Shown here: one piece after another, positions 50,015 through 56,647 of the stretch | How positions within the stretch are numbered: the stretch's first letter is position 1 | How the letters are laid out: every line of letters starts with the position of its first letter | Source: a virus | Strand: one strand, 5' to 3' | IMG/VR virus record: IMGVR_UViG_3300025759_014178 | Location: 1-56,647 of that record | DNA length: 56,647 nucleotides | Made by a program: the position numbers and the translations under genes | Notes under the pieces: model-generated | Seen by the model: only the letters and a program-made list of their open reading frames with translations | Told to the model about the DNA's origin: nothing | Databases searched by the model: none

Positions 50015-50536
50015 CTAATCTTCATAGTTTAGTTTGTGGCTTCTCAGCCGTTTCAGATAACGCCATCCCCTCTGAGAGCCGTGAATGTAAAAGTAGCCTT
50101 CGGAGTCTCGGTGCGAAAATCTTCCGAGAACCGTCGCGTCCTCGATCTGGAAATCATCCCAGTGAGCCACCACCACCAGTTCCCAGAACCTAGGAAGCGG
50201 AAGCGTGATAGCTTGGGGATTCCCATCCCCTTCGACCCAGACAATCTGTTGTCGCCCAGACGGCGCTGTCCGGCGCTGTCCGGAGTCCTTGATAAGCCCT
50301 TTCCGGCGCAACGGCGCGAGACGAGGGGTTAGCGATTCGTTCGGGATCTGAGTCAGGGCCTGAATCTCATAGCAAGCCAACCCTTCGGGATGTTTGATAA
50401 CGGCGCGGACAACCTGCATCTCAAGTTCGCTCGCCTTTTGTCCGCGAATTGAACTGGCGGCGGCATGAGCAGTCTGGGGATCTTCCTCGCGAGCCCATGC
50501 GGCCCCGTTTTCTGCTTCTTCGAATAAATCAATCAT
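50015..50536 (-). CDS. Winged-helix DNA-binding protein
   Basis: This is a 173-residue protein. ELEMQVVRAVIKHPEGLACY followed by EIQALTQIPNESLTPRLAPLRRKGLIK (about residues 36-82) is a winged helix in which the L-T-P-R helix is the recognition helix. The C-terminal half has an acidic FWELVVVAHWDDF segment and ends in Arg-rich sequence. It probably regulates the replication block or helps build the initiation complex. It overlaps the next upstream gene by eight bases. Confidence 0.68.
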   Translation of the reverse strand: MIDLFEEAENGAAWAREEDPQTAHAAASSIRGQKASELEMQVVRAVIKHPEGLACYEIQALTQIPNESLTPRLAPLRRKGLIKDSGQRRTAPSGRQQIVWVEGDGNPQAITLPLPRFWELVVVAHWDDFQIEDATVLGRFSHRDSEGYFYIHGSQRGWRYLKRLRSHKLNYED

Positions 50537-50765
50537 GACGGGCCTCCTCCCTGTAATGGGCCGCTATGGCCTTCAAAACATTGTTCTTCGTTTCCGAATT
50601 ATGAATTGAAATTTGCTTATCAAGGCGGTCGGCCGCGAGATTCAAAGCTTCAGAATAGTAGACTTGTTTCCACCCCGCAACATCGCGTGCGGCGTAGACA
50701 AGCTGCGCCGCTTCTTCTTGAATTGGGTTTGGATACTTTTCAAAAGTTATAGAGTTGTTCATCAT
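50529..50765 (-). CDS. Small helical protein in the replication block
   Basis: This 78-residue protein is almost entirely helical (EEAAQLVYAARDVAGWKQVY followed by SEALNLAADRLDKQI). No family is recognised. It shares ATGA with the RusA-like gene and overlaps the winged-helix gene, so it is translationally coupled on both sides. Confidence 0.6.
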   Translation of the reverse strand: MMNNSITFEKYPNPIQEEAAQLVYAARDVAGWKQVYYSEALNLAADRLDKQISIHNSETKNNVLKAIAAHYREEARHD

Positions 50766-51136
50766 TTGGTGGGTGTTTTTAATTGAATGACAGTTTTTTG
50801 GTCAGCCTTTTTCGCGACCTTATATTGCTTGCACTCTAGTGACTTCACGACTGAGGGGTCATCTTCTAACAGAACGCCAGAATGCCGAAGGGCATCTAGC
50901 GGAATCTTGGAAGCGGCAAACAGGTTGTCTAGGTCAAGCGGGTGAGTCGCGTAGTGGCGAAAAATAACGACTTCGCACTCTTCAATCTGTTTGAAACCGC
51001 GCTCAAGATTTGCCTGTGTTCGAATCAAAAGCGTCCACTTGTCCTTAATCTTACGGTAATTTGCCCAGTGCATCCTCATAAGGCCCTTAGAACCGTTAAG
51101 ACTTGGAGCCAGCATAGGAATCGAAAACTCAATCAT
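50762..51136 (-). CDS. RusA-like Holliday-junction resolvase
   Basis: This is a 124-residue protein. A short N-terminal strand region (FSIPMLAPSLNGSKG) is followed by HPLDLDNLFAASKIPLDALRHSG and VLLEDDPSVVKSLECKQYK (about residues 65-107). This is the D-x-D-N...K...D-A-L...G...D-D pattern that holds the magnesium-binding acids of RusA. It would cut recombination intermediates before packaging, fitting RecE/RecT and the terminase. The length is typical for the family. Confidence 0.88.
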   Translation of the reverse strand: MIEFSIPMLAPSLNGSKGLMRMHWANYRKIKDKWTLLIRTQANLERGFKQIEECEVVIFRHYATHPLDLDNLFAASKIPLDALRHSGVLLEDDPSVVKSLECKQYKVAKKADQKTVIQLKTPTK

Positions 51137-51404
51137 TGTTCACCTCCTCAGGTTTGATGTCGATTGTCTCAAGCAAATTTGTAATCGGCTCTAACCTCAA
51201 CTCGGCAAATTTTTTCACTCTATCCTCAACAGTGTCTCGGATTTCGTTCTCAACGATAGAAATAATCTTTTTTGCGGCCCATTCACTAATTTCTAAATTG
51301 GTGATTTGAACTGTTTCGATTCCAGATTCTACTTCGATTGAAGAACGGATGGAGGGGCGATCATAAATGTCGCGGGTCGTAATGAATATTTGTTTTATGT
51401 GCAT
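51129..51404 (-). CDS. Hypothetical protein at the head of the replication block
   Basis: This protein has 91 residues from the ATG at 51404; an in-frame longer version would cover the leader motif. It begins with a strand segment (HIKQIFITTRDIYDRPSIRS) and continues with a helix EWAAKKIISIVENEIRDTVE. No family is recognised. It is the first gene of the minus-strand replication block, diverging from the large terminase gene. The leader motif ends directly at its start. Confidence 0.6.
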   Translation of the reverse strand: MHIKQIFITTRDIYDRPSIRSSIEVESGIETVQITNLEISEWAAKKIISIVENEIRDTVEDRVKKFAELRLEPITNLLETIDIKPEEVNND

Positions 51405-51416
51405 AATAAGTAGGTT
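51405..51416 (-). promoter_or_regulatory. AACCTACTTA leader motif, copy 6
   Basis: On the minus strand AACCTACTTATT ends directly at the ATG at 51404. It is in the 112-bp divergent region before the large terminase gene, which also contains a plus-strand TTGACG (-35-like) element. Confidence 0.6.
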
Positions 51417-51516
51417 GTTTTCAAGTTGCATTCAACTTGGCTTGATAAGTTGACGGCAACATCTAAAAAGTCAAGATTTATTGCCTTACGGCCAAGATTG
51501 CTCTAGGGTTTTGGAA

Positions 51517-53310
51517 ATGACACCCCTTGATCTAATCAATGCCGTGCGGCAAAACGGAGGCGCGTGGTTTGAGTCTTTTGGGCGGATCAAAATGAAGTCC
51601 GGAGCAATCGGCCGGCCTTCGATGAACGCTTACCAAAGAGACATCAATGAGGTCCACCAGTTCTGTCGTGAGAACGAACTCCCTTGCCGAGTCATAGGCC
51701 TCAAGCCTCGTCAAAAGGGGTCATCGACTTTTTTCACCAACCTTATGTATTCCGATGTGCGGCGACCGAAGGTCGGGGAAGCTGAAGTGTCGGCTTGTGT
51801 AATGGGAGGGCAATACAGCCAGGTGGACAACCTGTGGCAGATCCTGAACCGTTACGAGGCTCACGATTCTTTCGAATGGGGGAATCAGATGAAAATCAAC
51901 AACCTTGAGGCGACCTGTTCGAACGGTGGCCGGATAGTGAAAGAAACCGCGGGTGATTTCGACGCTGCCCGTTCGGGAACTTTTCAGTGGCTTCTCACAA
52001 CAGAGACAGCACGCTGGCGAGACGAGGGTGTCGCGAATGCCCACAAGGTCCTTCAGGGGGCGATGGCTTGTGTTCCGGACCTTCCTGGGACTGTAGTGGT
52101 ATTGGAGTCAACAGCCAACGGATCCAGCGGGGCTTATTTTGATTTCTGGCAGGGAGCAGTGACCCTTGAGGATTTCAAAGCAGGCAAAAGAGGAAATGGT
52201 TTTGTAAAAGTTTTTCGAGCGTGGTATGAATTTCCTGATTCTCACCTTCCTTTGACCGAAACCCAAACTCAAGAAGTCGAGGGGAGTCTCACTCCGGATG
52301 AAAAAGAGCTAATCGAAGATTTTAATTGCGAAATTTCTCAAATTGCTTGGAGAAGAAACAAGATTGCTGGTGAATGCGGTGGTGACGCAGATCTGTTTGA
52401 GCAAGAATATCCCCGCTCATCTAGCACTGCTTTTCTGCTTTCTGGGCGGAAACGGTTTAACCGAATTGGAATCGAATGGCAGAAAAAAATTCGCGCTCAA
52501 CACCCTGTGGAACAAGGCTCAATCGAGCTTGTAAATGATGGAAGCGTCGACAAAACGTCTTGGAGGCCAACAACTGATCCCGGAGAAGCTGAGTTCGACA
52601 GATGGGAAGCGCCTCAACCTGGTCGTAAATATGTTATTGCGGTCGATACCATGACTGGGGCCAGTCAGGCGATGGGGTTGGATCCTGATTGCCACTCAGT
52701 GCTGTGTTTCCGGAGGGGTTACTACGATGGCAGGGGTTGGCACCCCACAAGGCTCGTGGCGAGATTATTCAGTCCATGCCGCTGGGACATCGATGTTCTG
52801 GAACACGCGGTCTACCGGCTCGCCCATTACTACGGGAAGTGCATGATCGTCCCAGAGATCAACAACGATCGGGGACTGATCGAACTCCTGAAACTGCGGA
52901 GATCGGCCAAGATTTATCGACGTCGAACGACCAACAAAAAGACCGGCAAGGTGACAGATGCCTACGGCTGGCAGACCAACGTCCAGACTCGGAAGAATAT
53001 CGAAGACGCAGTCGCGAAGGCGATTAGGGAATGGGATGTTGAAGGAGAAGGCGTAGAAATATATTGTCCCAATGTGATCCGAGAACTCGAGACTTTTATT
53101 GTGAACGATAAAGGAAAGGGCGAGGCCGCAGATGGCTCTCACGATGACGACGTTATTGCTCTTGGAATAGCGTTATGCACTATTGACTCAGCGACTAATT
53201 ACGCTGAACCTGTTGATGAAGAGTTTCTCGCCCCGGATGTTAAAAAAGATTTCAAACGCCGAGGTCGAGTAAACCGAAACCAAAAATCTCAAAAAGCCCA
53301 TTACAGATGA
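51517..53310 (+). CDS. terL: Terminase large subunit
   Basis: This protein has 597 residues from the ATG at 51517; the frame opens at a TTG at 51481. GLKPRQKGSSTFFTNL (about residue 61) is the adenine/Walker A region with an unusual R-Q-K-G-S-S-T loop. WLLTTETARW (about 157-166) is the Walker B. AVDTMTG (about 374), EINN (about 446) and SHDDDVIALGIA (about 542) are the nuclease-domain acids. It translocates and cuts DNA during packaging. It overlaps the next gene by four bases. Parts of the gene look GC-richer than the small neighbours. Confidence 0.95.
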   Translation: MTPLDLINAVRQNGGAWFESFGRIKMKSGAIGRPSMNAYQRDINEVHQFCRENELPCRVIGLKPRQKGSSTFFTNLMYSDVRRPKVGEAEVSACVMGGQYSQVDNLWQILNRYEAHDSFEWGNQMKINNLEATCSNGGRIVKETAGDFDAARSGTFQWLLTTETARWRDEGVANAHKVLQGAMACVPDLPGTVVVLESTANGSSGAYFDFWQGAVTLEDFKAGKRGNGFVKVFRAWYEFPDSHLPLTETQTQEVEGSLTPDEKELIEDFNCEISQIAWRRNKIAGECGGDADLFEQEYPRSSSTAFLLSGRKRFNRIGIEWQKKIRAQHPVEQGSIELVNDGSVDKTSWRPTTDPGEAEFDRWEAPQPGRKYVIAVDTMTGASQAMGLDPDCHSVLCFRRGYYDGRGWHPTRLVARLFSPCRWDIDVLEHAVYRLAHYYGKCMIVPEINNDRGLIELLKLRRSAKIYRRRTTNKKTGKVTDAYGWQTNVQTRKNIEDAVAKAIREWDVEGEGVEIYCPNVIRELETFIVNDKGKGEAADGSHDDDVIALGIALCTIDSATNYAEPVDEEFLAPDVKKDFKRRGRVNRNQKSQKAHYR

Positions 53311-53696
53311 TCAACCTTAGAGACCTCATTCCCGTCACGGGACGCCGCTATCGCAAGTCTTTGGAAATTTTGCACTCTATGCACAAAGCAATAGAGGATG
53401 CTAAAGGAGAGCGACAATTGGCTCAGCGTAGCCTTCACCATGCTATGGGAGATCTTGCCAAAAAAATCTCAACTTGGAAAGCTACCGAAAAAGACGAAAG
53501 CGTAGAGATTGTTTTGAGAGTTAGCAAATCTATGTCAAGGGCCGCCCTCAAAGCTTCGCCAGAAGAGTTCAAGAAATTTTTGGCTCAAGAACTAGCTGCA
53601 AGAGCCGTGGGTGCTTTGGACGACCTTGTTAAAGACATTGAGATGCAAGAAGAAGAATTGGCTTCCCACAAGCCTTCTAGGATAATTCGGCCGTGA
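53307..53696 (+). CDS. Helical protein coupled to TerL
   Basis: This is a 129-residue helical protein (RKSLEILHSMHKAIEDAKGE followed by RQLAQRSLHHAMGDLAKK, then KKFLAQELAARAVGALDDLV). No family is recognised. The ATGA overlap with terL means it is probably made in fixed ratio with terminase, so a packaging partner is likely. Its 3' end overlaps the converging HNH gene by 20 bases. Confidence 0.68.
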   Translation: MINLRDLIPVTGRRYRKSLEILHSMHKAIEDAKGERQLAQRSLHHAMGDLAKKISTWKATEKDESVEIVLRVSKSMSRAALKASPEEFKKFLAQELAARAVGALDDLVKDIEMQEEELASHKPSRIIRP

Positions 53697-54012
53697 CGTT
53701 AAAGTTTCGATTTCTCGCTAAGTCATTCCAACGATCGAAAAGTGGGACAAATAACCTCCATCCCATTTCGGGATGTGATTCCGCGATGTCTTTGAAGGCG
53801 TTCTGAGCGTGAACAGGTCCCTGATGACATCCCGCACAAAGAGAAACTCCGTTAGAAAGATCTAACGCCCTTGTTGGATAAAGCGATTTTGGTCGGATGT
53901 GATGGGCTTGAAGGCGCCAAATCGCAAATGTTCCACCGCAGAGGACACACCTGCCTCGGCGGTCTCTAGCGTCCCTGATTCGGACTAACTTAGACCACTT
54001 GGAATGGTTCAC
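53677..54012 (-). CDS. HNH endonuclease
   Basis: This 111-residue protein starts at a GTG (54012) that overlaps the TGA of the lysozyme-like gene (GTGA); an ATG at 54048 would add 12 residues. CVLCGGTFAIWRLQAHHIRP is the first zinc knuckle and the His-His of the HNH motif, and SNGVSLCAGCHQGPVHA is the second knuckle and final His. HNH nucleases near terminase often help cut packaging intermediates. It is complete and unbroken. Confidence 0.9.
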   Translation of the reverse strand: MNHSKWSKLVRIRDARDRRGRCVLCGGTFAIWRLQAHHIRPKSLYPTRALDLSNGVSLCAGCHQGPVHAQNAFKDIAESHPEMGWRLFVPLFDRWNDLARNRNFNVTAELS

Positions 54013-54737
54013 GCGATTGAAAGAGCAAAGGTAATAGCGTTGTTCCACCGGTTTACAAGTTCAGCCCATACGTTGCTGTTTGCATCGTTTGATTCTTTTG
54101 ATAACCCAGGAACAGGATTTGACGTTTTTGCGTAGCGTTCACACGCTTTACGAAATGCTGCAATAAATTCGGCGACGTTTTCACGACTTTCCTGAACAAC
54201 GGCCAAAGTGTCTCGAGTTTCTGGACCCCATTGTCCATCAACCTTGACTTCGAGGCCGAGATCTTCAAGCGCCCATTGGGCAATCACAGTGACTCCGGTA
54301 GGACCAAGGTTGAAGCATCCATTCATCATTAAAAACTCAACTCCAGCATTAAACCACGGCCCTTTTATAAATTGCCGGAAATAACCGTCAATGTATGCGG
54401 CAGCCATGATCTCTCTTCGGCGCGGTGGAGCGCTTTCGAGTTGGCGATACATTTCAGGATGATCCCGCTGATTCATCCCGGCATATTCGTAACGGCCACC
54501 ACCATTGCCAGGTGTGAGCCCAAGACCGTATCGCTTCAGATACCCGTTTTTGTCCCTGCGTGTTCGATCGCGTGGATGGGACTCCTGTTCGACTACTTTT
54601 AAAGCAAGCCAATACTGAGCTCTGTAGGGCCTTTCGTCGTCTACCTCTTCAATCGAAGGTGAAGCCTTAGACGCCCATTGTCTTCGCTTGGTAAAGATGC
54701 GAAGCCGTCTGAGGCAAGGTATTTTTGAAACGTCCAT
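54009..54737 (-). CDS. Lysozyme-like / GH108-type peptidoglycan hydrolase
   Basis: This 242-residue protein has features recalling GH108 lysozymes with a PG_binding_3-like end. KVVEQESHPRDRTRRDKNGY (about residue 47) could hold the catalytic Glu. YFRQFIKGPWFNAGVEFLMM (about 118-137) is followed by an NLGPTGVTVIAQWALEDLG segment and VKVDGQWGPETRDTL (about 172-186), the binding part. The E-G-G-Y of typical members is missing, so activity is unsure. Its start region overlaps the preceding gene by 71 bases, so the true start could be further in. Confidence 0.6.
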   Translation of the reverse strand: MDVSKIPCLRRLRIFTKRRQWASKASPSIEEVDDERPYRAQYWLALKVVEQESHPRDRTRRDKNGYLKRYGLGLTPGNGGGRYEYAGMNQRDHPEMYRQLESAPPRRREIMAAAYIDGYFRQFIKGPWFNAGVEFLMMNGCFNLGPTGVTVIAQWALEDLGLEVKVDGQWGPETRDTLAVVQESRENVAEFIAAFRKACERYAKTSNPVPGLSKESNDANSNVWAELVNRWNNAITFALSIA

Positions 54738-55032
54738 GTTCTCTGTGAATTGGTGCGTTGTCCCAACGAAATCGTTTTTTCCAATACTTTCCTTTTGGAT
54801 TTCCGTATTCTCTTCTCAACCGGCGAGCCAAAGGTTCTTTCTTTGGGTTGAGTCCAGCGGCTCTTGCTGCCCTCCACGGGGCATTTACGTCGCACACATG
54901 ATTTGGATTGAGGTGGTTGGATTCTGCAATAACCTCACCCGTTTTTTTCTGCATAGCAGCTTTGTTTTGCCTGTTGCTAAGACGCTGAGCTTGAGTTTTT
55001 TTAGTTTTGTTAAGTTTGGCGATTCGTTTCAT
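54667..55032 (-). CDS. Basic hypothetical protein
   Basis: This protein has 121 residues from the ATG at 55032. A longer frame would run through the tRNA-like element. It is strongly basic (MKRIAKLNKTKKTQAQRLSN and PLARRLRREYGNPKGKYWKK), suggesting nucleic-acid or ribosome contact. It begins 12 bases downstream of the tRNA-like element. No family is recognised. Confidence 0.6.
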   Translation of the reverse strand: MKRIAKLNKTKKTQAQRLSNRQNKAAMQKKTGEVIAESNHLNPNHVCDVNAPWRAARAAGLNPKKEPLARRLRREYGNPKGKYWKKRFRWDNAPIHREHGRFKNTLPQTASHLYQAKTMGV

Positions 55033-55043
55033 GAGATAAATAG

Positions 55044-55113
55044 TTGCAGAGGAAGGAATCGAACCTTCAAGCAATGGGTTATGAACCCACGCTAGGCACC
55101 AGCCCTCCCTGCT
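55044..55113 (-). tRNA. tRNA-Met(CAT)-like element, initiator-like features, short D-arm
   Basis: On the minus strand a 70-base cloverleaf can be drawn. The T-arm is GAAGG-TTCGATT-CCTTC, the anticodon arm is GTGGG-TTCATAA-CCCAT with anticodon CAT, and the acceptor is AGCAGGG/CTCTGCA. The acceptor has five Watson-Crick pairs, one G-U and an A-A mismatch at position 1-72. Three G-C pairs in the anticodon stem and a first-pair mismatch are initiator-tRNA traits. The D-region (16 bases) is too short for a normal D-arm, and the 3' end is CTA, not CCA. It may be a diverged or degenerate tRNA. Confidence 0.6.
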
Positions 55114-55118
55114 TGAAA

Positions 55119-55331
55119 TTACGCCGCTTTATATTGAGAACTAAACCGGCGAAAGACGCCCCAGATTACCGCAACAGCAGAAACAATTTGAAGACCGCTC
55201 GCTTCAGATCCAACAGCATTTTGGAACGTTGGGGCAACAGCGTCAAGATTGCTCAAGAGGTCGTTAGTAAGAACGCCGACCAAGCCAAGGCCGGTCAACT
55301 TACCTTTCAGAATAGTTTTAAGAAACTTCAT
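55119..55331 (-). CDS. Small membrane-type protein, holin-like
   Basis: This protein has 70 residues from the ATG at 55331. A basic start (MKFLKTILKGKL) leads into TGLGLVGVLTNDLLSNLD, and a second hydrophobic run LQIVSAVAVIWGVFRRF lies near the C-terminus, ending in a basic tail. Size and charge distribution would suit a small holin. It lies close to a lysozyme-like gene. Only one hydrophobic segment is strong, so the call is tentative. Confidence 0.55.
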   Translation of the reverse strand: MKFLKTILKGKLTGLGLVGVLTNDLLSNLDAVAPTFQNAVGSEASGLQIVSAVAVIWGVFRRFSSQYKAA

Positions 55332-55417
55332 TTTATTTAGTTGGTTTTCGAAATAGCGAGAATTTACTCGCAGTAGAATCACCTTGTCACTGTCATATCG
55401 GGTTTGTCTAGAACAAA

Positions 55418-55762
55418 TTAGTTCTTCTCTAAAAATTTGCGCTTCCACATATCTCGATCCTGCCGCAATCTGCTATCAACATCACCTCTGCCGACTGCGT
55501 GCAAAAGCTCCTTGGTTTCCTCCCATTGGTTTTCTAGCCACTCCGCTCTATCCGCTAGTATCCTCATGGCGCCATTAGTGAAGTTCTCTCCACCTTTCAG
55601 ATATGGAAGCAACTCTTGACCGAGCTCCAACCATTCTTGGTCATGGATTGAATGCCTTGCCAGTTTCGCAGCGATCCCCCAAGGAGAACAAGGCAGCGCA
55701 CTCGAATCTTGCTCTCGTTGGGGTTGTTCGGTCGGTTTGTCACTTAATAGGGTATTGCCCAT
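55418..55762 (-). CDS. Hypothetical protein
   Basis: This is a 114-residue soluble, helical protein (PWGIAAKLARHSIHDQEWLE; DRAEWLENQWEETKELLHAV). No family is recognised. It is separated from the upstream gene by 114 bp that contain a (GCA)5 run at about 55813-55828 and no gene. The position near lysis-type genes is the only clue. Confidence 0.55.
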   Translation of the reverse strand: MGNTLLSDKPTEQPQREQDSSALPCSPWGIAAKLARHSIHDQEWLELGQELLPYLKGGENFTNGAMRILADRAEWLENQWEETKELLHAVGRGDVDSRLRQDRDMWKRKFLEKN

Positions 55763-55876
55763 AATATAACAGAGTTAGATTTGTCAGCGCAGGATCGGTG
55801 GCCTTGGTCGTGCAGCAGCAGCAGCAGCGTTATTGAGTCATCCTTTCGAGCTGATCAATTCAATTTTCTACTACTC

Positions 55877-56482
55877 TCAATCAATTTTATCTACCTGCTT
55901 TTTTAACGAATTTAAATCGTCCTCGAGCGATTTGATTTCTTCGTTTTGCTTGAGCGGATGATCAGCTTTGTCTCGGTAATTATCAATTTCATGTTGGGTC
56001 CAATGGAGTTTTTCTTGAATGCGCCCCCAATCAGTTAAAAACTGATCTCGCCATGTCCTAATATATGCCAATTCCTTTTCATTCTCGACCATCTCTTCCT
56101 TGTTTGATTCGACGATGAGAGAAACTTTATCATCCCCAGAAGATTGAGCCCAAAGAATGACGCCAGCGGCCGTTCCAGTAACTGTTAAGCCAAGGCCGGC
56201 AAGAGAAACCATGAGGCCAACTCCCCAAGTAACATAGTTGGCTGGAATCATGCCCTTAGTCGCTGTTGCACTGCTGTAATTTTCAGACCACCGATCCATT
56301 TTTGAAAACAGGGTCGACATATCATTGCGAAGATCTTCGATTATGGCTGCTGACCCAGCAACTGTCGTTTTTACTTCGCCGATTTCGCTTCTCATCGACT
56401 CAACTTCAGTGTCGAGCCGATTTACTCTCGAACCAAGCTGGTTGATGGTCACGTCCTGGTGAATGCCTGTTTCTTCACTCAT
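55877..56482 (-). CDS. Membrane-anchored coiled-coil protein
   Basis: This is a 201-residue protein. Residues 10-72 form a coiled coil (LGSRVNRLDTEVESMRSEIG). VTWGVGLMVSLAGLGLTVTG and TAAGVILW (about 85-112) form one transmembrane segment. A second coiled coil ending NEEIKSLEDDLNSLKKQVDK closes the protein. The layout resembles holin- or spanin-like phage membrane proteins, but no family is certain. Its ATG overlaps the stop of the sulfotransferase (ATGA), so it is the fourth member of that coupled cluster. Confidence 0.65.
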   Translation of the reverse strand: MSEETGIHQDVTINQLGSRVNRLDTEVESMRSEIGEVKTTVAGSAAIIEDLRNDMSTLFSKMDRWSENYSSATATKGMIPANYVTWGVGLMVSLAGLGLTVTGTAAGVILWAQSSGDDKVSLIVESNKEEMVENEKELAYIRTWRDQFLTDWGRIQEKLHWTQHEIDNYRDKADHPLKQNEEIKSLEDDLNSLKKQVDKID

Positions 56483-56647
56483 GATGGGTCGAAGTTGTAG
56501 CCAAAGCGGCTGATGTCTTTGGGGAATCGATCAGCTACGATCTGGGCTGTTTGGTCGGTGTAGTATGACCGGTAGTCCTTGCGGTTGGTCTTGTTTGCGT
56601 GCGGGAGATGTAGAGCCAGTCCCAAGCGGCCGGTGATCCTTTTCCAG
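56479..56647 (-). CDS. Sulfotransferase (C-terminal part; continues from window start)
   Basis: This is the end of the gene described at 1-570. The part 56500-56647 repeats the reading of 1-148, and the last seven codons, including the TGA at 56479-56481, lie only here and complete the protein with YNFDPS. Its stop overlaps the start of the membrane coiled-coil gene. The two partial entries are one gene of 196 residues. Confidence 0.88.
   Translation of the reverse strand, partial: WKRITGRLGLALHLPHANKTNRKDYRSYYTDQTAQIVADRFPKDISRFGYNFDPS
56500..56647. repeat. Terminal redundancy, right copy
   Basis: This is the same sequence as 1-148 apart from G at 56521 in place of A at 22. It marks assembly overlap of a circular or circularly permuted genome. 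Confidence 0.97.

Noticed and set aside
55813-55828. (GCA)5 triplet repeat
   Set aside because: It is short, lies in a non-coding gap and has no further structure; probably incidental.
1-56647. CRISPR array, insertion sequence or integrase with attachment site
   Set aside because: No evenly spaced repeat-spacer array, transposase or tyrosine/serine recombinase motif was found on either strand.

Overview
The window is an essentially complete genome of a tailed double-stranded DNA bacteriophage. The first 148 bases are repeated at the end (56500-56647) with one difference, and a sulfotransferase gene is interrupted by the window ends but reads through once the repeats are superimposed. The sequence is therefore circular or terminally redundant, with a unit of about 56,499 bp. 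Portal, coat, scaffold-like, adaptor-like, tail-fibre and terminase genes are present. I see no tape-measure protein, integrase, repressor-integrase pair, DNA polymerase, helicase or RNA polymerase. This fits a lytic phage, probably podovirus-like, that borrows the host replication and transcription machinery. Most start codons lack a Shine-Dalgarno sequence, which points to a host with SD-independent initiation. The host cannot be named from this sequence.

Layout. (1) 1-4.4 kb plus the window end, minus strand: tail fibre, then glycosyltransferase, FkbM methyltransferase, sulfotransferase and a membrane coiled-coil protein, most joined by 4-base start/stop overlaps. (2) 4.4-14.5 kb: virion module with adaptor-like proteins, major capsid protein, scaffold-like protein and portal, interrupted by a two-gene plus-strand island (10.2-12.05 kb). 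(3) 14.5-34.3 kb: one uninterrupted minus-strand gene of 6,597 codons, 35% of the genome. It encodes a giant polyvalent protein with sigma-region-4-like, ADP-ribosyltransferase-like (two), GHKL ATPase, zincin, C5 DNA methyltransferase, phosphoribosyltransferase, SAM methyltransferase, GNAT (two) and C-terminal polyvalent-protein domains. It is probably packaged in the virion and injected. (4) 34.3-37.7 kb: virion-like proteins, a SLOG protein, a zinc-ribbon protein and a 336-bp non-coding region full of helically phased direct repeats that looks like a replication origin. (5) 37.7-38.9 kb: lysis genes (M15 peptidase, permuted papain-like enzyme). (6) 38.9-46 kb: small genes, a C5 methyltransferase locus using two overlapping frames, SSB, regulators, a phosphoesterase and a secreted NlpC/CHAP-like enzyme. 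(7) 45.8-51.4 kb, minus strand: replication and recombination block with a second SSB, DUF4326 protein, replisome organizer, RecE-type exonuclease, RecT and RusA. (8) 51.5-56.5 kb: large terminase, HNH nuclease, lysozyme-like protein, tRNA-like element and small membrane proteins.

How it may work together. The replisome-organizer gene carries the same 11-bp-spaced CTCGGAGT repeats as the non-coding region at 36.4 kb, suggesting an initiator that binds both its own gene and a separate origin. RecE/RecT, the SSBs and RusA would support recombination-dependent concatemer formation. HNH nuclease and terminase would package. The giant protein offers many effector activities at entry, and the glycan-modifying operon may decorate the virion or the host surface. 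Beyond family recognition these functions are inferences.
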